DNA of 64,000 nucleotides from Methanomicrobiales archaeon (GCA_022841205.1 JALHCK010000012.1:31106-95105), one strand, 5' to 3'. Shown: positions 8,098 to 17,442, counted from the first letter of the stretch. Notes: a model not told the origin generated them from the letters alone. Numbers and translations are program-made.

Positions 8098-9021
8098 CTA
8101 TGCTGGTTTTTCCGCTGGCATGACCTTCACCGATTTTTGGTAGAAGAACCCGACAACGGCAAAGGTCACCAAGGGTGAGAGCCAGGGAGGTATGTGGAAC
8201 CCGAAGCTGTCGAGCACCATGATGCATCCCAGGAAGAGGATGGAGTACATGGCTCCGTTCTTAAGGAACATGTACCGCCTGATCCGGTCCACGTTGCTGA
8301 TTGTGATCTGCCGAACCATGATCGCACCAAGACCGTTTCCAATGATGATTAGGGGGACCGAGAGCGTAAAGGCAAACGCACCGAGCACACCGTCAATCGA
8401 GAACGTGGCATCGATTACTTCGAGAAAAAATATCTTGCTCCAGTCCGGCATTGTGCCTGTCATCATCTTCCGCTCCTGTTCTTCGGCATTCTGCCGGAAG
8501 CCGTGCACTATGAAGAACGCTGTCGACCCCATCACCGCGGCAAAGGCCATCATCGGGTCGATCCGGAGGGAGAACCAGACCAGGAGGGCCAGGAGGATGG
8601 AGACGATGGCAAAGAACCAGACGCCCTTTGAAGCGATATAGCCCTCACCGCGGAGTCCGTAGTTCTTCTCTTCCAGAAAGATCCAGTGCAGGAAGAGGAA
8701 GAGCAGGAACGTCCCGCCTCCCATCATGAGGATGGGCGCCGATGCGTCGATGGCGGCAATGACTGCAGGGTCGTTTGAGAACGTGGCCGTAAGCGCCCCG
8801 ACCGGCCCAAGTGAAGGTGTTGACATCCAGACGATCAACCAGGGGAGAATGCCGCGGATAACGAATACGGCAAACAGGAGGCCCCAGATCAGGAACCACC
8901 GCCTCGCCCACTGGGCCATGGTGGAGAGAACCTCGGCATTGATGATGGCGTTGTCAATGCTGCAGATAGTCTCAAAGAGGCAAAGGCCGGCGATAGTGAG
9001 GATGAGGGAGAGGAATTCCAT
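8098..9021 (-). CDS. DUF475/TerC-like integral membrane protein
   Basis: A 307-residue polytopic membrane protein of the DUF475 family, related to TerC. About seven to eight hydrophobic segments are visible. Acidic, possibly metal-binding motifs lie inside or near membrane segments: FETICSIDNAIINAEVL at the N-terminus and LEVIDATFSIDGVLGAFA in the middle, the two inverted-repeat signatures of TerC-like proteins. A role in metal ion (manganese) export or tellurite resistance is known for relatives; it is not proven here. Its 3' end faces the superoxide reductase gene with a T-rich 20-base gap. No partner gene is seen. Confidence 0.85.
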   Translation of the reverse strand: MEFLSLILTIAGLCLFETICSIDNAIINAEVLSTMAQWARRWFLIWGLLFAVFVIRGILPWLIVWMSTPSLGPVGALTATFSNDPAVIAAIDASAPILMMGGGTFLLFLFLHWIFLEEKNYGLRGEGYIASKGVWFFAIVSILLALLVWFSLRIDPMMAFAAVMGSTAFFIVHGFRQNAEEQERKMMTGTMPDWSKIFFLEVIDATFSIDGVLGAFAFTLSVPLIIIGNGLGAIMVRQITISNVDRIRRYMFLKNGAMYSILFLGCIMVLDSFGFHIPPWLSPLVTFAVVGFFYQKSVKVMPAEKPA

Positions 9022-9182
9022 TATTTGTGCAGTGAGAGGTTGGCTCCCGTTCCCATAAAAAACCAGGTTCCTGTATGTCCCGGGAAAGCAGCAGAGCCAT
9101 CATCGTAGAAGGCTCTGCACCTCCAAATGGAGCGCGGCAGACTTCCCCAATTATTATCTGTTTTCCTCCCTACCCAGTAGGT

Positions 9183-10469
9183 ATGAAACGGCCGGTTCTC
9201 CAGGTTGCGCTTGACGTGCTCGATCTCCCCCGGGCGATCCAGATCGCCCGTGAGGCGGTTGCCGGGGGTGCGGACTGGATCGAGGCGGGAACACCGCTGA
9301 TCAAGAGCGAGGGGATGAACGCGGTCCGGAGTCTCCGGTCGCACTTTCCCGGCCACGAGATTGTTGCCGACATGAAGATCGCCGATACCGGGTCGCTCGA
9401 AGTGGAGATGGCCGCAAAAGCCGGGGCCTCGGTGGTCTGCATACTCGCCGATGCCGATGACACGGTGATTTCCGAGGCGGTTCGGGCAGCATCGCTCTAC
9501 GGGGTCCGCCTCATGGCGGACATGATAAATACCCCTAATCCCGTGGAACGGGCGGAGCAGCTGGAGCGCCTCGGAGTCCAGATAATCAACGCCCATGTCG
9601 GCATAGACCAGCAGATGATTGGCAGGAGCTCGCTCTCCCTTCTCGAATCGCTCCGGGGAGCTGTGGGAATGGAGCTCGCAGTAGCCGGCGGCCTCGATGC
9701 CGGGACTGCACCCCAAGCCGTGGCCCGGGGGGCAGACATCGTTATCGTGGGAGGAGCCATCACTCGATCGGCTGAGGTCACCGATTCCACACGTACGATC
9801 CGTGAGGCCATCGACAATCCGTCCGCTGAACCTCCGGCCCGTACCACGCAGGAGGAAGCCGTAGGGGAGATCCTTGCCAAGGTCTCCTCGCCGAACGTCT
9901 CGGACGCCATGCACCGGAAGGGAGCGATGACCGGGATCGTCGCCCTCTGCAGCGGGCTCCGGGCAGCCGGACGGGCAGTGACCGCCCAGTCGTTTCCCGG
10001 TGACTGGGCAAAACCTGTCGAGGCTATCGACCACGCCGGGCCAGGAGATATCCTGGTCATCAACAACGAGGGTAGCACCAGTGTAGCCTGCTGGGGTGAG
10101 CTTGCGACCATGAGCGCCATCCGCCGTGGTGTTGCAGGAGTGGTAATCGACGGTGCGGTGCGCGATATCGATGATATCCGGAACCTGTCCCTCCCGGTTT
10201 TTGCCCGGGCCGTGGTGCCGAATGCCGGAGAACCAAAAGGATTCGGCGAGATCAACTGCGAGATACGCTGTGGCGGGCAGGTTGTCCGGCCCGGCGACTG
10301 GATAATCGGAGACGAGAGTGGCGTGGTGGTGATCCCCGGGGAACGTGCCTACGAGATCGCCCGAAGAGCGCTCGAGGTGAAGAAGACCGAAGAGCGGGTC
10401 AGGGAAGAGATCCGTCGTGGGAGCACGCTTTCGAAAGTATCGGAACTGGTCAAGTGGGAGAAGAAATAA
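9183..10469 (+). CDS. Fused 3-hexulose-6-phosphate synthase / RraA-like protein
   Basis: A 428-residue fusion. Residues 1-210 are a hexulose-phosphate synthase (OMP-decarboxylase fold) with [18 protein letters not shown], the catalytic-type [15 protein letters not shown] motif and the phosphate-binding [10 protein letters not shown] and [10 protein letters not shown]. In methanogens lacking the oxidative pentose pathway it makes ribulose-5-phosphate from hexulose-6-phosphate with release of formaldehyde. Residues 215-428 are RraA-like ([19 protein letters not shown], then [14 protein letters not shown]), perhaps an aldolase/decarboxylase rather than an RNase E regulator, since archaea lack RNase E. 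Start: ATG at 9183 where the HPS domain begins; the upstream extension is not HPS-like. Confidence 0.9.
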   Translation: MKRPVLQVALDVLDLPRAIQIAREAVAGGADWIEAGTPLIKSEGMNAVRSLRSHFPGHEIVADMKIADTGSLEVEMAAKAGASVVCILADADDTVISEAVRAASLYGVRLMADMINTPNPVERAEQLERLGVQIINAHVGIDQQMIGRSSLSLLESLRGAVGMELAVAGGLDAGTAPQAVARGADIVIVGGAITRSAEVTDSTRTIREAIDNPSAEPPARTTQEEAVGEILAKVSSPNVSDAMHRKGAMTGIVALCSGLRAAGRAVTAQSFPGDWAKPVEAIDHAGPGDILVINNEGSTSVACWGELATMSAIRRGVAGVVIDGAVRDIDDIRNLSLPVFARAVVPNAGEPKGFGEINCEIRCGGQVVRPGDWIIGDESGVVVIPGERAYEIARRALEVKKTEERVREEIRRGSTLSKVSELVKWEKK

Positions 10470-10551
10470 GACCTGCGTTTATACCGGGATCCCCCTCGGG
10501 TGCAACACCTCCCTTTCCCGGGGCAGGGCCATTTAAAAGAAAGAAGGAACC

Positions 10552-10986
10552 TTACTGGAACAACGAGCTTTCCAGGAGTGTGCCCCCGCCCTTCATGATG
10601 GTGGAGATGGCAGCATCGACATCGTCCACCCGCAGGATCAGGACAGCAGCATCCTTTCCAGAATAAGCGTAGCAATACTCGATATTGATCATTCCTTCGC
10701 CGAGAATCCGGGCAATCTCGTAAAGTCCCCCCGGGATATCCTTCATCTGCACGGCAATAACATCGGTGAAGGCGACATTGAACCCGATGCCCGAGAGCTT
10801 CTCGTAGGCTTTCCGGGGTTTGTCGACCAGGGCCCGGACAACCCCAAACCCATCCGCTTCGGCGATGGAAAAGGCGAGGATGTTAATCTCCTCTTCCTGG
10901 AGGGCTTTTGCGATAGCGGCCAGCCTCCCGGGCTTGTTCTCTGAAAATACCGATATCTGCCTGATTATGAACTTTTCCCGCTCCAT
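10552..10986 (-). CDS. Tandem ACT-domain regulatory protein
   Basis: A 144-residue protein made of two ACT domains, about 6-70 (IIRQISVFSENKPGRLAAIA) and 73-140 (VIAVQMKDIPGGLYEIARIL). ACT pairs bind amino acids. It is the last gene of a three-gene operon, only two bases after the upstream paaK gene. The same arrangement recurs in methanogens and anaerobes beside aryl-CoA ligases and indolepyruvate oxidoreductase, so it probably senses aromatic amino acids and modulates the ligases (inference). Confidence 0.88.
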   Translation of the reverse strand: MEREKFIIRQISVFSENKPGRLAAIAKALQEEEINILAFSIAEADGFGVVRALVDKPRKAYEKLSGIGFNVAFTDVIAVQMKDIPGGLYEIARILGEGMINIEYCYAYSGKDAAVLILRVDDVDAAISTIMKGGGTLLESSLFQ

Positions 10987-10988
10987 AT

Positions 10989-12290
10989 TCAGATCTTCCT
11001 CCTGTCGATAACCCGTTTTGCCTTCCCCTCGAACCGCGGGAGCGAGCCCGGATCGACAAGCTCCACGTTAACCGCTACATTGAGGGTATTTCTCAGGCGG
11101 TGTTCCACGTTCTTCCTGATGGCCATGAGATCGGTGATCTTGTCGGAGAATGCCTCTTTTCGCACTTCCACCTTGACCAGCATGTCATCGAGGGCACCCT
11201 TCCGGTCGACTTCAATCATGAAATGCTGGCCGACTTCCGGGATGGCCATCAGAGCGTATTCGATCTGGGAAGGAAAGACGTTGATGCCCCGGATGATCAG
11301 CATGTCATCCACCCGGCCGGAAATCCGGTGGACTCTCGGATGGGTCCTGCCACAACCGCAGACCTCGTCATCATATGACGTGATATCCCCGATCCTGAAC
11401 CGGATCATAGGCAGTGCTTCCTTCTGGAGCATGGTAATCACCATCTCGCCCTGTTCGCCGGGGGGAAGTTGCTCCCCGCTCCCGGGATCGAGGATCTCGA
11501 CGTAGGCAAGGTCAGCCCACACATGGAAGCCCTTTTGTTCGGTACATTCGCAGAACATCGGTCCGGAGAGCTCGCTCGTGCCGTAGATGTTGTAGGCCTT
11601 TATCCCGAGCCACTCCTCGATCCTGGTCTTCATGGTTTCAGACCAGGGTTCAGCCCCGAGGATGCCAATCCGGAGGTTGGTGTCGTTTTTTATGCTTATC
11701 CCCATCTTTTCCGCCACCTCCCCTATATGGAGGAGATATGACGGAGTGCAGGCGATCGCGGTCGTGTGGAGATCCTGCATCAGCTCAATCTGCCGTTCGG
11801 TGTTCCCGACACTTGTCGGGAGCACGGTGGTCCCGATCCGTTCGGCCCCGTAGTGGAGCCCAAGGCCTCCGGTAAAGAGCCCGTAACCATAGCTCACCTG
11901 GAGCACATCACCCCGGCCAAGACCGCAGGAAGAAAGACCGCGGGCAAGGGATGCGGTCCAGTTGTTCAGGTCGTTTTGCGTATAGCCCACCACGGTCGGT
12001 TTGCCGGTCGTCCCCGAAGAAACGTGGTATCGTACGAGATCTTCCTGCCCGGCAACAAAGATCCTGTCCGGGTAATTGTCCCGCAGATCGTTCTTGACCA
12101 TAAAGGGCAGCCTGCGTATGTCTCCGAGCGTCCTGATATCGTCAGGGTGGACCCCGGCAGCTCTCATCCGGTCATGGTAGAAGGGGGAGAAACTGTACAG
12201 CCGGTATACGAGTGTCTTGAGCAGCCTGTACTGCAGTTTCCGGATATCATCCCGTGGCATCTCTTCGATTCGTGGATCCCAGCACTTCAC
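10989..12290 (-). CDS. PaaK-type phenylacetate/aryl-acid CoA ligase (second copy of the pair)
   Basis: A 433-residue adenylate-forming enzyme that activates an aryl acid (phenylacetate, indoleacetate or similar) with ATP and CoA. The ATP-binding loop is VSSGTTGKPTVVGYT, the adenylate-binding region YNIYGTSELSGP, and the hinge ISGRVDDMLIIRGINVFPSQ, all as in PaaK. In methanogens such ligases let aryl acids be reductively carboxylated to 2-oxo acids for aromatic amino acids. It directly abuts the other paaK copy (start at 12290, neighbour's stop at 12291). A CGCGRTH cysteine pair occurs in the C-terminal domain. Confidence 0.9.
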   Translation of the reverse strand: MKCWDPRIEEMPRDDIRKLQYRLLKTLVYRLYSFSPFYHDRMRAAGVHPDDIRTLGDIRRLPFMVKNDLRDNYPDRIFVAGQEDLVRYHVSSGTTGKPTVVGYTQNDLNNWTASLARGLSSCGLGRGDVLQVSYGYGLFTGGLGLHYGAERIGTTVLPTSVGNTERQIELMQDLHTTAIACTPSYLLHIGEVAEKMGISIKNDTNLRIGILGAEPWSETMKTRIEEWLGIKAYNIYGTSELSGPMFCECTEQKGFHVWADLAYVEILDPGSGEQLPPGEQGEMVITMLQKEALPMIRFRIGDITSYDDEVCGCGRTHPRVHRISGRVDDMLIIRGINVFPSQIEYALMAIPEVGQHFMIEVDRKGALDDMLVKVEVRKEAFSDKITDLMAIRKNVEHRLRNTLNVAVNVELVDPGSLPRFEGKAKRVIDRRKI

Positions 12291-13586
12291 CTATATCGTC
12301 TCCCGCCGATCTATTACCCGCTTTGCCTTCCCCTCGAACCTCGGGAGGGATCCCGGCTCCACGAGTTTTACGCTTGTCCGGAGCTCGAGGGTGTCCCGAA
12401 GCTCCTTGACCACTTTCTTCTGGATGCGTGACAGGTCCGAAAGCTCACCGGAAAAGTGGGCGCGGTTGGTCTCAACTTCGATTGTCATCTCATCAAGATG
12501 GTTGATTCTATCCACATACACCATAAACTGATTCCCGACCTCGGGGATACGGAGGAGAACGTGTTCGATCTGGGACGGGAAGACGTTGATTCCCCTGATA
12601 ACCAGCATATCATCGCTCCTTCCAGTGATTCGGGCGATCTTTTCCGCCCTGCCGCACGGGCATTCATCGGAAAGCAACATTGTGATGTCTCCGGTACGGT
12701 ATCGAAGGAGGGGCATTGCTTCCTTGACCAGCGGCGTAACCACGAGCTCCCCCTGTTCTTCGGGACCAAGCACCTCTCCGGTTGCCGGATCGATGATCTC
12801 CACTAGGTAGGAATCGTGCCATATATGGAGCCCGTCCCGTTCATGGCATTCGAACGCGACCCCGGGGCCATAGAGCTCGGAAAGTCCGTAGCTGTCGTAG
12901 GCTGTAATGCCAAGCCGGGCTTCGAGTTCTCCACGCATCGCATCGGACCAGGGTTCGGCTCCGAACATGCCGATCCGGAGTGTGGGAAGATCCACCCCCA
13001 GATCCTCTGCCACCTCGGCAAGGTGCAGGGCGTAACTGGGGGTGCAGTGGACAGCCGTCACTCCAAAATCCCTGATCATCTCGATCTGACGGCGCGTGTT
13101 GCCCGTCGCGCTCGGTATAACAGTGATCCCGGCCTTCTCGGCACCGTAGTGGAAACCAAGCCCTCCTGTAAACATCCCATAGTTGACCATGTTCTGGAAG
13201 ATGTCTCCTTCCCGCAGGCCGACCATGGTGAGGTTCCGGGCGATCAGCTCTGCCCAGGACTCGAGATCCCCCCGGGTATAGCCGACCACTGTCGGTTTTC
13301 CTGTTGTGCCTGAGGTGGTGTGGATCCGTGCCACTTTTGAGAGCGGGACGGCAATGAACCCGAACGGATATCCGTTACGGAGATCCTGTTTCCGGGTGAA
13401 TGGAATCTTCCTGATGTCATCAAGGGTTTTTATATCCCCGGTCCGGATGCCTGCCTGTTTGAGTTGCTGCCGGTAGAACCCGACCGATTCGACCCGGGAC
13501 AGGGTCAACTTCAGGCGTTTCAACTGGAGGCGTTCCAGGTCTTTTCCCTTCAGGGTTTCAATCTTCTCGTTCCAGAACATCGCCAT
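12291..13586 (-). CDS. PaaK-type aryl-acid CoA ligase (first copy of the pair)
   Basis: A 431-residue paralogue of the next gene, and first in the paaK-paaK-ACT operon. Key motifs: TTSGTTGKPTVVGYT (P-loop), YDSYGLSELYGPGVAFEC (adenylate binding), and ITGRSDDMLVIRGINVFPSQ (hinge). The Glu-Cys-His motif in the middle and the CPCGRAEK pair in the C-terminal domain resemble zinc or structural cysteines of this group. The tandem copy suggests different aryl-acid preferences or a heteromeric enzyme. Start: ATG at 13586 preceded by GGATAGGAT; an ATG two codons downstream is possible. Confidence 0.9.
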   Translation of the reverse strand: MAMFWNEKIETLKGKDLERLQLKRLKLTLSRVESVGFYRQQLKQAGIRTGDIKTLDDIRKIPFTRKQDLRNGYPFGFIAVPLSKVARIHTTSGTTGKPTVVGYTRGDLESWAELIARNLTMVGLREGDIFQNMVNYGMFTGGLGFHYGAEKAGITVIPSATGNTRRQIEMIRDFGVTAVHCTPSYALHLAEVAEDLGVDLPTLRIGMFGAEPWSDAMRGELEARLGITAYDSYGLSELYGPGVAFECHERDGLHIWHDSYLVEIIDPATGEVLGPEEQGELVVTPLVKEAMPLLRYRTGDITMLLSDECPCGRAEKIARITGRSDDMLVIRGINVFPSQIEHVLLRIPEVGNQFMVYVDRINHLDEMTIEVETNRAHFSGELSDLSRIQKKVVKELRDTLELRTSVKLVEPGSLPRFEGKAKRVIDRRETI

Positions 13587-13692
13587 GATCCTATCCTGCT
13601 CCTTCTGATCTTCTGGAACAGGCCTGTTCTCTTCCCAACCAATTTGATTCCATCGTGAACTGTGAACAGACAGCCGGAATGTCGCTTAATAC

Positions 13693-13704
13693 GTTATATA
13701 TCAT
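13693..13704. promoter_or_regulatory. AT-rich TATA-type element in the paaK/cas1 divergent region
   Basis: GTTATATATCAT lies in the 273-base gap between two divergent genes. It is 107 bases from the paaK start and 156 bases from the cas1 start. Because it is nearly palindromic, its direction is unclear; the paaK operon is the nearer candidate. Confidence 0.35.
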
Positions 13705-13859
13705 GTGCATCTCCTCAAAAAATCTTGCCAGGACATGACATGGCATCGCAATCGGGAAGGAAGGCAAACCCCGGGAATCCCATTAAAAACGATGTATTGA
13801 TGTAGGCAGTTCTCCTAATTTTTGTGTGCAGGCACCGTTGATGCCGGGCAATTATTGAG

Positions 13860-14828
13860 GTGAATCGAATTATTCAGGTGCCATGGAAGACGGTGACGGG
13901 TTTTGGTGCACACCTCAAGGCAACCAGGAGCACGCTTGTCATCCAGCGGGATGGACACAGGGAAGAGGTGCCCCTCGATTCAATCAACCATCTTCTAATG
14001 ATGGGTGGTCATTCCCTCCACACTTCCGTGGTCAATGCATTCCTCCGCTCGGGAAAGGCGATCTCGTTCTTTGAAGCGGATGGTGAACCCCTTGGAACCA
14101 TTCGCCGGTATGGCGTTCATCCGGACGAGATCTTACGTAATCTCCAGGAAAAGGCACCGTCCCATTCATATGCACTCAGGCTGGCAAGAGCTGCCACCAT
14201 CAACCGCATCAGCCTGATCGAAGCGCTCGGGGAAAGGATGGCAGAGCCGCTCCTGTATGAGGGTGAGATCGATATCATCCGGCAGCACCTTGCCGAGTTC
14301 GAAAACCTCGTCCGGGTCGATGAGGTCCGGCGGGTGTACCGGCTGGTTTCGGCCATGTATTACGAGATTATTGCCCGGACGGTCTCACCCACGCTTGGAT
14401 TCCGCAGGCGGACCCTCCGGCCCCACACCGATCCAGTCAACAGCATCCTCTCGATAGGCTACGGGATGCTTTTTGGCAATGCCTGCGTTGCCGCAATCGG
14501 CGGCGAGTGCGACCCTGATCTTGGCTTTCTCACCATGGGAAGGGCCGGCCTTGTCTATGACCTGATCGAACCCTTCAAGCCGTCCATGATCGACCAGCCG
14601 GTCCTGGAACTGGTCCGCGACGGTCTTGACCCCGGGGACTACGAGTGCGGACCTGAACGCTGCATCCTTTCCGATGATCTTATGGCACGGCTGGTAAAAA
14701 TCTTCCAGGAGACCATCCGGCAGGATGTCCTCGATTGCCAGGTGCTCGTGCTCCGGGAATCACTGATCGGGACGAGCGATTTTCATGTGGCGAAGGTTGA
14801 ACATACCGGCCCCCGCACCGACACCTGA
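13860..14828 (+). CDS. cas1: Stand-alone Cas1-family protein with substituted catalytic residues
   Basis: A 322-residue Cas1 homologue. The fold is clear: an N-terminal beta domain (1-80), then the helical domain with DPVNSILSIGYGMLFGNACV (191-210) and LGFLTMGRAGLVYDLIEPFKP (221-241). In active Cas1 the metal site is Glu, His and Asp. Here the GFLH histidine is Thr225, and a gap-free alignment back from DPVN through MYYEI puts Tyr160, not Glu, at the catalytic Glu position. Asp234 and Glu237 remain. No cas2, cas4, effector gene or repeat array is in the window. It starts at GTG 13860 and has no operon partner; the neighbour is a convergent acylphosphatase. It may be an exapted, non-catalytic Cas1. 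Confidence 0.9.
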   Translation: MNRIIQVPWKTVTGFGAHLKATRSTLVIQRDGHREEVPLDSINHLLMMGGHSLHTSVVNAFLRSGKAISFFEADGEPLGTIRRYGVHPDEILRNLQEKAPSHSYALRLARAATINRISLIEALGERMAEPLLYEGEIDIIRQHLAEFENLVRVDEVRRVYRLVSAMYYEIIARTVSPTLGFRRRTLRPHTDPVNSILSIGYGMLFGNACVAAIGGECDPDLGFLTMGRAGLVYDLIEPFKPSMIDQPVLELVRDGLDPGDYECGPERCILSDDLMARLVKIFQETIRQDVLDCQVLVLRESLIGTSDFHVAKVEHTGPRTDT

Positions 14829-14839
14829 GCCCAGGCGGT

Positions 14840-15181
14840 TTATGATTCCGTCCTCCTGACCTGGAAGTCCGCAAAGTGGGTCAGGGGGTGGTCGGAGATA
14901 TCGATATCCCGTATCACCGCCCGGGGGCACGCGTATATCATCGAGATGAATTTTTCGAGCAGGATTGGATCGCTCGTGGCGATGGTCAGAACGCTTCCGT
15001 CCGGCAGGTTCATCACCTCGCCCCTGATATTGAGCCTTCCGGCAAGGGAGCGGATGCAGTTCCGCATGCCCACCCGCTGGACCTTTCCAGAAATGCGTAT
15101 CTGGATTGTCTTTTGTTCCGGGGCAGAATGCCTGCCGGATTTCCTGGAAGGAACACGCCCCCCTTCATCCTGATCTTCCAC
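14840..15181 (-). CDS. Acylphosphatase-like protein
   Basis: A 113-residue protein; residues 24-110 are an acylphosphatase domain, which hydrolyses carboxyl-phosphate bonds of small metabolites such as acetyl phosphate. The signature reads RISGKVQRVGMRNCIRSLA: the phosphate-binding Arg of VGxR is kept but the usual Gly after VQ is Arg. The catalytic Asn is present in GEVMNLPDGSV. Residues 1-23 are a polar extension. Start is GTG at 15181, with AGGAG six to ten bases upstream. It converges on cas1 with an 11-base gap. It may be a divergent or regulatory member. Confidence 0.75.
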   Translation of the reverse strand: MEDQDEGGRVPSRKSGRHSAPEQKTIQIRISGKVQRVGMRNCIRSLAGRLNIRGEVMNLPDGSVLTIATSDPILLEKFISMIYACPRAVIRDIDISDHPLTHFADFQVRRTES

Positions 15182-15347
15182 TCTTGCTCCTGCTGTCTCT
15201 GTTGCCCGATATTGGTATTAGTCTTTCCCGCCAGACACACCGGCGTTGCGGTTAGCGTATAGCACGATACGGTTTATATGCGTACGATCCCGCAGGCGAA
15301 AACGCTCGTATCGTGAGAAAAATAAAGGAGAATAGGTGATTCGCGTG

Positions 15348-16706
15348 CTAGCAGGATTGCATCCGATCCAGTATCTCATCGTAGAACTTACGTGCTGTCC
15401 CGGCATCGGCAGACTCTGCAATGACCCGGACCAGGGGTTCGGTTCCCGAAGGCCGGATCAGCGCCCAGGAGTCGTTCCGGTTGATACGGATTCCGTCCGT
15501 CCAGTCAATTGCGTCGTGCAGGTAGGTTTTACTGAGGGCGTTGATAAGGGCAGAAGGATCATCTGCCCTGAACTTGCCAGCAATCAGGGTATACTCCGGC
15601 ATTTCATCGATAATGGCGGATAAGTGACGCCCGGTCCCGGCAAGGATGGATACCATCATTGCCGCCGTCATGCCTCCGTCCCGGCAATACTGGTGGGCCG
15701 GGTAGATTATTCCGCCATTCCCCTCACCGCCAAGGGTTACCGGTATCCCCTCTGCCTGGAGTGCCAGCATGGTTCGGGCGACGTAAATGCTTCCAACCGG
15801 GGTGTAGCAGACGTCACATCCGTGCTGCCTGGCAACCGTCTCGATGAGGAGCGATGTGGAGACCGGGGTGACGATGGTTCCCTTCGTCTGCTGGCAGATC
15901 CAATCTGCGATCAGAGCAAACTCCTGGTTCTCGTTTATGAACCGGCCGTTCTCATCGACAATGACCGCCCGGTCCGCATCGCCATCGTGTGCAACACCGA
16001 AGTCCGCCCCGGCCGCCCGTACCAGCTCGCAGAGAGGGGCAATCCCGTCGGGCGAGGGTTCCGGGAACCGTCCTGGGAACCGGCCATCCATCTGTCCGTT
16101 GACGGTCAGGACCCTGCATCCCATGCGGGTGAGAATCCCGGGGGTTGTGTAACAGGCGGCTCCGCATCCCGGGTCTACGACGACCGTCATCCCGGCACCG
16201 GGTCTGCCCGGGAACTGTCGGACTACGGTATCCACGTATTCCGAGACAGAATCGGGAGAGGCATGTTCGCTCCCGGTGTCATCCCAGGCCGCGTATTCAA
16301 ACCGGCGCCCGAACAACCGGTTCTCCAGCAGGATTACCTGTTCGTCTCCCATCTCGGTCCCATCGGGCTCGATAACCTTTACCCCGTTGTATTCAGGAGG
16401 GTTGTGGGATGCAGTGAGTACCGCACCGGCATCGAAGTGGTTGCGGACAAGGTACTGGAGTGCAGGGGTGGGGAGGATGCCGCAATCGAAAACATCGCAG
16501 CCTGTTGCCAGGAGCCCGGCCTTCAGTGCATTTGCCAGTGCCGGCCCGGATGTCCGGGTATCCCGCCCGACTGCAATCCTTCCCTTCCGCATGGATCCCA
16601 GGGCAAGGCCTATGGACAGGGCGAGCTCCGGGGTCATGTCGGTTCCGACTATTCCCCGCACACCGTTTGTGCCGAACAGTCGTTTTTCCAGCTTCATGGG
16701 GGCCAT
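15348..16706 (-). CDS. glmM: Phosphoglucosamine mutase / phosphohexomutase
   Basis: A 452-residue alpha-D-phosphohexomutase, archaeal GlmM type, converting glucosamine-6-P to glucosamine-1-P for UDP-GlcNAc (or mannose/glucose phosphates). It has all four family motifs: the phosphoserine loop TASHNPPEYNG, the metal loop DGDADRA, the sugar-binding GEGNGG, and the phosphate-binding RPSGTEP. Start: ATG at 16706, preceded at 8 bases by GGAGGA inside the end of the mobB gene; a second ATG at 16697 is less favoured. It is last in a three-gene minus-strand operon. Its product could feed the surface-glycan pathways elsewhere in the window. Confidence 0.93.
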   Translation of the reverse strand: MAPMKLEKRLFGTNGVRGIVGTDMTPELALSIGLALGSMRKGRIAVGRDTRTSGPALANALKAGLLATGCDVFDCGILPTPALQYLVRNHFDAGAVLTASHNPPEYNGVKVIEPDGTEMGDEQVILLENRLFGRRFEYAAWDDTGSEHASPDSVSEYVDTVVRQFPGRPGAGMTVVVDPGCGAACYTTPGILTRMGCRVLTVNGQMDGRFPGRFPEPSPDGIAPLCELVRAAGADFGVAHDGDADRAVIVDENGRFINENQEFALIADWICQQTKGTIVTPVSTSLLIETVARQHGCDVCYTPVGSIYVARTMLALQAEGIPVTLGGEGNGGIIYPAHQYCRDGGMTAAMMVSILAGTGRHLSAIIDEMPEYTLIAGKFRADDPSALINALSKTYLHDAIDWTDGIRINRNDSWALIRPSGTEPLVRVIAESADAGTARKFYDEILDRMQSC

Positions 16707-16710
16707 ACGT

Positions 16711-17442
16711 TCAGTCCTCCGGTGGGAACGTGGCGGTCAGGGTGAGCAGGATATCGGTTGCAAAAAGGGTAGCCTTGATGGCACTGTCCGGGTCAGCGGC
16801 GCAGACGCCAAAGTGAACCCCGGTATAACTCCGGCCGGGGATGTTTCCCGAATGGCAGAGCCGCGAAAACAGGACGCCATCGATCCTGCTGACATTCCTG
16901 GCCAGGCTGGCTTCCGAATCTGCTATCGTTGTGCGATCTGCCTGTTGCGGGCAGGCAAGCGTGAACGTGAGGACTGTGGATCCCGGCGGGCATCCGTTCC
17001 GGAACATCCGCGCGAACCCTTCGGCGGTGGTGAATTCATCGCATGCACCGAGGCTGGCTATAACATCGTCCACGGTGGGGTTGACCATCAGCACGTTTTT
17101 TGCACCGGCAAGATCCCCGATCACGAACTTCGGGAACGCCCGGGACTTGAAGCTCTCGATGATGGCGACCTGCACCCCCGCATCGCAGAGCATGATGAGG
17201 ATCTCGTCAAGCCTGGCCTCCCTGACCACGCAAATGGTTTTCTCGCTGTCGATCCCTGCCGATATCTTTGCCCCGGCCTCAAAAAACCGGGTGGTGTCCT
17301 TTCCCTCTTCGAGACGGGCATCATGGTGCCCGATATGCTTGATGACGCCGACCGGTCCAAAATCTTTCAGGGCCGGGATAAGTGAATCGATGAATGTGGT
17401 CTTCCCGGTTCCCGAAACCCCTGCGATATGGATGATCTTCAC
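16711..17442 (-). CDS. mobB: MobB-like molybdopterin-guanine dinucleotide adapter GTPase with C-terminal extension
   Basis: A 243-residue P-loop protein. Residues 1-160 match MobB, with GVSGTGKTTFI at the N-terminus, VIKHIGHHDA (the MobB His region) and VAIIESFKSRAFPKF. MobB supports guanylation of molybdopterin for tungsten/molybdenum formate and formyl-methanofuran dehydrogenases. Residues 160-243 are an added domain (CPPGSTVLTFTLACPQQ to the end) that I cannot name. It overlaps the upstream gene by ATGA and glmM follows after four bases. Confidence 0.8.
   Translation of the reverse strand: MKIIHIAGVSGTGKTTFIDSLIPALKDFGPVGVIKHIGHHDARLEEGKDTTRFFEAGAKISAGIDSEKTICVVREARLDEILIMLCDAGVQVAIIESFKSRAFPKFVIGDLAGAKNVLMVNPTVDDVIASLGACDEFTTAEGFARMFRNGCPPGSTVLTFTLACPQQADRTTIADSEASLARNVSRIDGVLFSRLCHSGNIPGRSYTGVHFGVCAADPDSAIKATLFATDILLTLTATFPPED

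Noticed and set aside
9021..10034. Minus-strand ORF of 337 codons
   Set aside because: It is the antisense of the Hps-RraA gene in a GC-rich stretch, which gives long false frames.
15624..16745. Plus-strand ORF of 373 codons
   Set aside because: It lies antisense to glmM, whose motifs are all intact; the protein has no domain and unusual composition.
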